64,000 nucleotides of DNA, taken from Clostridiales bacterium. Lineage in GTDB: Bacteria > Bacillota > Sulfobacillia > RBS10-35. Within the stretch, counting starts at the first letter, position 1; every line of letters starts with the position of its first letter. The notes beneath the pieces are model-generated. The model had not been told where the DNA came from. It worked only from the letters and a program-made list of their open reading frames with translations, and did no database searches. The stretch spans positions 124,001-188,000 of the forward strand of contig JAHHQG010000025.1 in the NCBI GenBank assembly GCA_018729555.1, written 5' to 3'. Below are positions 60,918 through 64,000 of this stretch, piece by piece. The position numbers and the translations under genes are program-made.

Positions 60918-62068
60918 GGCGATGGCCTACGCTCTGGGGCTGGGTGGATGTGAGGGCAGCGGGCCCCGATGTCCTGGCCTGGCTGGAGGCCCGGGCTCGG
61001 GAAGGTTACCGTTTCCGGCAGATCCGGCGCCAGGGGGATACCTGGCGCTTCACCATGGGGGCGAAGGACTGGCTACAGCTGAGGGAGAGGGCGGCATCCG
61101 ACGGCCTCCTCCTCAGGGTGGAGCGCTACCAAGGTTCCTATTTCCTTTTTCTGAAGCTGAAGCGCCACCCCGGGTGGCTGGGGGGAGCCATCCTGGGGCT
61201 CCTCCTACTCCTCATGGCCAGCTCCTTCATCTGGGCGGTGGACGTCAAGGGCGCGGAGACCATCCCGCCCGACCGCATCCGTAAGGAGGCAGCCCGCCTG
61301 GGCGTGCGGCCGGGGGCCCTGCGCTACGGCCTTTCCGGTGACCGGGTGGCCTCCCTCTTGCCGGCCCTCATCCCCGAGATCCACTGGGCGGAAGTGATCT
61401 TCCGGGGAGTCCGGGCGGAGATCCGGGTGGTGGAAGAAAAGAAGATCCCCCAGGATCTCATGCCCGAAGGCCGCAGCCGTCCGGGTGACCTGGTGGCGGC
61501 CAGGGATGGCCTGGTCCACTCCTTCCTGGTCCTCCAGGGAGAAGCTCAGGTGCAGGTAGGCCAGCCGGTGGCCGAGGGCATGGTCCTCATCCGGGGAAGG
61601 GCCGGCGGTGAGCCGGTCCAGGCCCGGGGATGGGTGAAAGGGCTGGTGTGGTATGATACCTACATAGAAGTCCAGACCAGGCGTCCCTTGGAAACTCCCG
61701 TGGGCGCCCCGGGCCGGCGCTGGATCCTCCAGGCGGGGAGGCACCGGTGGGTCCTCTACCAGAGGAACCTTCCCCCCGGGCCCTGGAAGGTCCAGGCGGA
61801 GGAAGTGGGCCTGGGGCCGTTGCGGTGGATCCGGGAGGAGGTCCAGGGGGTGCGGCGGCAGGTGCAGATCCTGCCCCCGGAAAAGGCCAGGGCGTGGGCC
61901 AAAGAGGAGGCTTTGGCCCGGGTCTTGGAGAAGGTCCCCCTGGGCGCCGCCATCGTCGATAAGACCGTGCGGATTCTCTGGGAGACCCGGGACGCCTTGG
62001 GGGTGTGGGCGCAGGTGACGGTGTTGGAAGACATCGCCCGGTTCAGCCCGGAGGATGATGGACCGTAA
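60914..62068 (+). CDS. yqfD: Sporulation protein YqfD
   Basis: YqfD-family stage IV sporulation membrane protein, 384 residues. The cytoplasmic N-terminal segment (1-85), a single transmembrane helix (about 92-112, GGAILGLLLLLMASSFIWAV) and a large outer domain beginning VDVKGAETIPPDRIRKEAARLGVRPG are typical; the POTRA-like start resembles FtsQ. It starts at TTG 60914, overlapping yqfC, and overlaps phoH by 14 bases. Confidence 0.92.
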   Translation: MRRWPTLWGWVDVRAAGPDVLAWLEARAREGYRFRQIRRQGDTWRFTMGAKDWLQLRERAASDGLLLRVERYQGSYFLFLKLKRHPGWLGGAILGLLLLLMASSFIWAVDVKGAETIPPDRIRKEAARLGVRPGALRYGLSGDRVASLLPALIPEIHWAEVIFRGVRAEIRVVEEKKIPQDLMPEGRSRPGDLVAARDGLVHSFLVLQGEAQVQVGQPVAEGMVLIRGRAGGEPVQARGWVKGLVWYDTYIEVQTRRPLETPVGAPGRRWILQAGRHRWVLYQRNLPPGPWKVQAEEVGLGPLRWIREEVQGVRRQVQILPPEKARAWAKEEALARVLEKVPLGAAIVDKTVRILWETRDALGVWAQVTVLEDIARFSPEDDGP

Positions 62069-63086
62069 TGGGGGGGACGGATCCTTGGCCGAAAAGGCCA
62101 TGGCGAAGCGCAAGGTAACCCTTCCCGATGGCTACCGGACCCTGCAGATCGCCGGCCATCGGGAAGAACATTTTCGTGAGATGGAACGGGTGCTGGGGGT
62201 GGAGATCTTCAGCCGCGGCAACGAGGTGACGGTGGGCGGCCCGCCCGACAATGTGGAGCGGGCGGTCCATCTCCTGGAGCGGCTGGTGGATTGGACGGAG
62301 AAAGGGGAGCCCCTGGCTCCCCAGGATATCCGCTACGCCACGGGGCTGGCGGCCCATGGCCAGCTACAGCGCCTGGATCAGCTGGGGGAGGAGGCCATCC
62401 TCATCTCGGCCCGGGGAAAGGCCATCCGGCCCAAGACCCTAGGTCAGAAGCGCTACGTGGACGCCATCCGCCGGCAGGGATTGGTCTTCGGCATCGGGCC
62501 GGCGGGGACGGGGAAGACCTACCTCGCCATGGCCATGGCGGTGCAGGCTTTCCGCCAGCGGGAAGTGAACCGCATCATCCTCACCCGCCCGGCGGTGGAA
62601 GCGGGGGAAAAGCTGGGGTTTTTGCCGGGGGACCTTCAGGAAAAGGTAGATCCCTACCTGCGGCCCCTTTACGATGCCCTCTACGACATCCTCGGCGTGG
62701 ATTCCTTCGAAAAGCAGATCCAGCGGGGCTTCATCGAGGTGGCGCCGCTGGCTTACATGCGGGGGCGCACCCTGGACGATGCCTTCATCATCCTGGATGA
62801 AGCCCAAAACACGACGCCCGAGCAGATGAAGATGTTCCTCACCCGCCTGGGCTTCGGGTCCAAGGCGGTGGTGACGGGGGATGTCACCCAGATCGACCTG
62901 CCGCCCCACAGCCCCTCGGGGCTGGTCCATGTGCAGGAGGTCCTGCGGGATGTCCCCGGGGTGGAGTTCGTCTACTTCACCCAGGAGGACGTGGTGCGCC
63001 ATCCCCTGGTGCAGGCCATCATCCGGGCGTACGAGGACTACGAGCAGAAGCACCGGGATCCGCGAGGGGCTTCCTCGCCTTCATGA
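62055..63086 (+). CDS. phoH: PhoH family ATPase / RNA-binding protein
   Basis: PhoH (YqfG-neighbour, YbeZ-type) P-loop ATPase, 343 residues, with a KH-like N-terminal part. Walker A is GPAGTGKT (near residues 154-161). The family motif LTRPAVEAGEKLGFLPGDLQEK, Walker B in FIILDEAQNTTPEQMK, and TGDVTQIDLP follow. It lies between yqfD and a 7TM-HD phosphodiesterase, the standard order leading to ybeY. It starts at ATG 62055 inside yqfD and shares ATGA with the next gene. Confidence 0.95.
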   Translation: MMDRNGGDGSLAEKAMAKRKVTLPDGYRTLQIAGHREEHFREMERVLGVEIFSRGNEVTVGGPPDNVERAVHLLERLVDWTEKGEPLAPQDIRYATGLAAHGQLQRLDQLGEEAILISARGKAIRPKTLGQKRYVDAIRRQGLVFGIGPAGTGKTYLAMAMAVQAFRQREVNRIILTRPAVEAGEKLGFLPGDLQEKVDPYLRPLYDALYDILGVDSFEKQIQRGFIEVAPLAYMRGRTLDDAFIILDEAQNTTPEQMKMFLTRLGFGSKAVVTGDVTQIDLPPHSPSGLVHVQEVLRDVPGVEFVYFTQEDVVRHPLVQAIIRAYEDYEQKHRDPRGASSPS

Positions 63087-64000
63087 AGAAGAAGGGACGC
63101 CCGTCCCTCTGGGAGAGGCTGGCGGACCGGGTTCGCCGGCGCCAAGGGGCCGGGCGCCGGTTGCTCTTGGGCCTGGCTTTTCTCCTGGTGACGACCCTCA
63201 TCCTTTCCAGCGGTTTCAGCCCCGGGGCGGTGAACGTGAAGCTGGGCCAGCCTACCCAGGAAGCCATCAAAGCGCCCCGGGACTTCATCGATCGGCCCAC
63301 CACCCGCAAGCTCCAGGAAGAAGCCATGGCCAAGGTCCAGGATGTGTACACCCTGGACGATCAGGTGGCCCCCCAGGTCCTGAAGGATGTGTCGGGGGTC
63401 CTGGATGCGGTGGAGAAGGCGCGAAAGGACCCGGCCCCCTTGGAGGAACGGGTGGCGAAGCTCAGGGCGGCCCTTCCCACCGATCCCGGGGATCTGACGG
63501 CCCGCGCCCTCTTAGAGATGAGCGACGGGGAATGGTCCAGCTTCCGCCAGGATCTTTTGAACCTGGTGCAGCACCAGATGGACCAGGGCATCCATCCCGA
63601 GAGCCTGGATACCTTCCGCCGGGATGCCTCCGCCACCATCATGACGTGGCCCTATCCCCGGCCGGCCCTCTCCTTCGCCGCCGACGTGGTGAACGCCTAT
63701 CTAAGGCCCAACGTCCTGGTGGATGAGGCCAAGACCCAGGCAGCCCGCCAGGAAGCGAAGGAATCGGTGAAACCGGTGGTGATCGTCAAGGGGCAGACCA
63801 TCGTCCCCGATGGCCACGTCATCACCGAGGAAGACCTGGAGCGTTTGCGGGATGCGGGCCTCCTGGAAGGAGGCCGGGGGGCAGGGGTCTGGCTTTCGGC
63901 CCTTTTGGTGGCCTTTCTCCTGGAAGGGATGGTGGCCCTTTACGTCTATCACTTTCAGCCTTTCCTCTGGCAGTCCTTGCGGCGGTTGACCCTCCTCGCC
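63083..64000 (+). CDS. yqfF: 7TM-HD (PgpH-type) c-di-AMP phosphodiesterase, 5' part
   Basis: N-terminal 306 codons of a large membrane phosphodiesterase; the gene runs off the window. After a basic start and a first transmembrane helix (about 27-47) there is an extracytoplasmic domain with VKLGQPTQEAIKAPRDFIDRPTT, the repeated AFRPNVLVDEA-like YLRPNVLVDEAKT and VKPVVIVKGQTIVPDGHVITEEDLERL, and the first of the clustered helices at the very end. This is the 7TM extracellular domain of YqfF/PgpH. The catalytic HD domain lies beyond base 64000. It starts at ATG 63083, overlapping phoH. Confidence 0.93.
   Translation, partial: MKKKGRPSLWERLADRVRRRQGAGRRLLLGLAFLLVTTLILSSGFSPGAVNVKLGQPTQEAIKAPRDFIDRPTTRKLQEEAMAKVQDVYTLDDQVAPQVLKDVSGVLDAVEKARKDPAPLEERVAKLRAALPTDPGDLTARALLEMSDGEWSSFRQDLLNLVQHQMDQGIHPESLDTFRRDASATIMTWPYPRPALSFAADVVNAYLRPNVLVDEAKTQAARQEAKESVKPVVIVKGQTIVPDGHVITEEDLERLRDAGLLEGGRGAGVWLSALLVAFLLEGMVALYVYHFQPFLWQSLRRLTLLA

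Overview
The window is about 64 kb of a G+C-rich, spore-forming, deep-branching Bacillota (Firmicutes) genome, probably a thermophile. I infer this from spoIIP, yqfC, yqfD and yqfF-type sporulation-linked genes, from the hrcA-grpE-dnaK-dnaJ-prmA order under a CIRCE operator, from a leucine T-box, TPP and cobalamin riboswitches, and from the holA/rpsT/spoIIP/lepA/hemW neighbourhood. The genus cannot be fixed from sequence alone. Most of the window is ordinary, tightly packed chromosomal backbone with many 4-base ATGA/GTGA/TTGA overlaps.

Region 1 (1-11.4 kb): end of a thiolase, an HSD10-like dehydrogenase and bioY, then a TnpB carboxy-terminal remnant with hairpins, a patatin, a cobalamin riboswitch driving nrdA-nrdB, a thiol-redox pair (YtxJ, Bcp), an acetyltransferase, and a minus-strand cysK - PLP transsulfuration enzyme - exonuclease operon. 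NrdB has the class Ic signature: Phe at the radical-tyrosine site and Glu as first metal ligand.

Region 2 (11.4-22.2 kb) is rearranged. A cupin regulator and LctP-like permease of clearly different base composition are followed by an ISL3-type transposon end. Two tandem paralogous cassettes follow, each with two FtsX/MacB-like permeases and the ends of an ABC ATPase. A truncated Trp-rich small protein is translationally coupled to the second cassette. Three inverted copies of nearby sequence (about 440-580 bp) and ISL3 transposase fragments sit where the upstream region of cysK and the two ATPase cores should be. A fourth inverted copy (thiM end plus thiE) interrupts a LysM gene at 31.4 kb. 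These are either real template-switch rearrangements or assembly errors at repeat gaps.

Region 3 (22.2-34 kb): a tight TatD / VOC dioxygenase / ornithine-cyclodeaminase-like / membrane-anchored nitrilase / thioesterase / DedA run, mutY, a TPP-riboswitch thiM-thiE-thiD operon, a guanylate kinase, the disrupted LysM gene and a luciferase-like monooxygenase.

Region 4 (34-64 kb): T-box leuS, comEA-ispH-comEC, an AI-2E family exporter, holA, rpsT (minus), a small holin-like protein, spoIIP, lepA, hemW, three tandem M42 aminopeptidases, the heat-shock operon, prmA, an SsuABC-type ABC importer, ddl, a HIT protein, rpsU, yqfC, yqfD, phoH and the 5' part of a 7TM-HD phosphodiesterase. comEC lacks an in-frame stop at its expected end. 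The junction with the next gene suggests a one-base frameshift.
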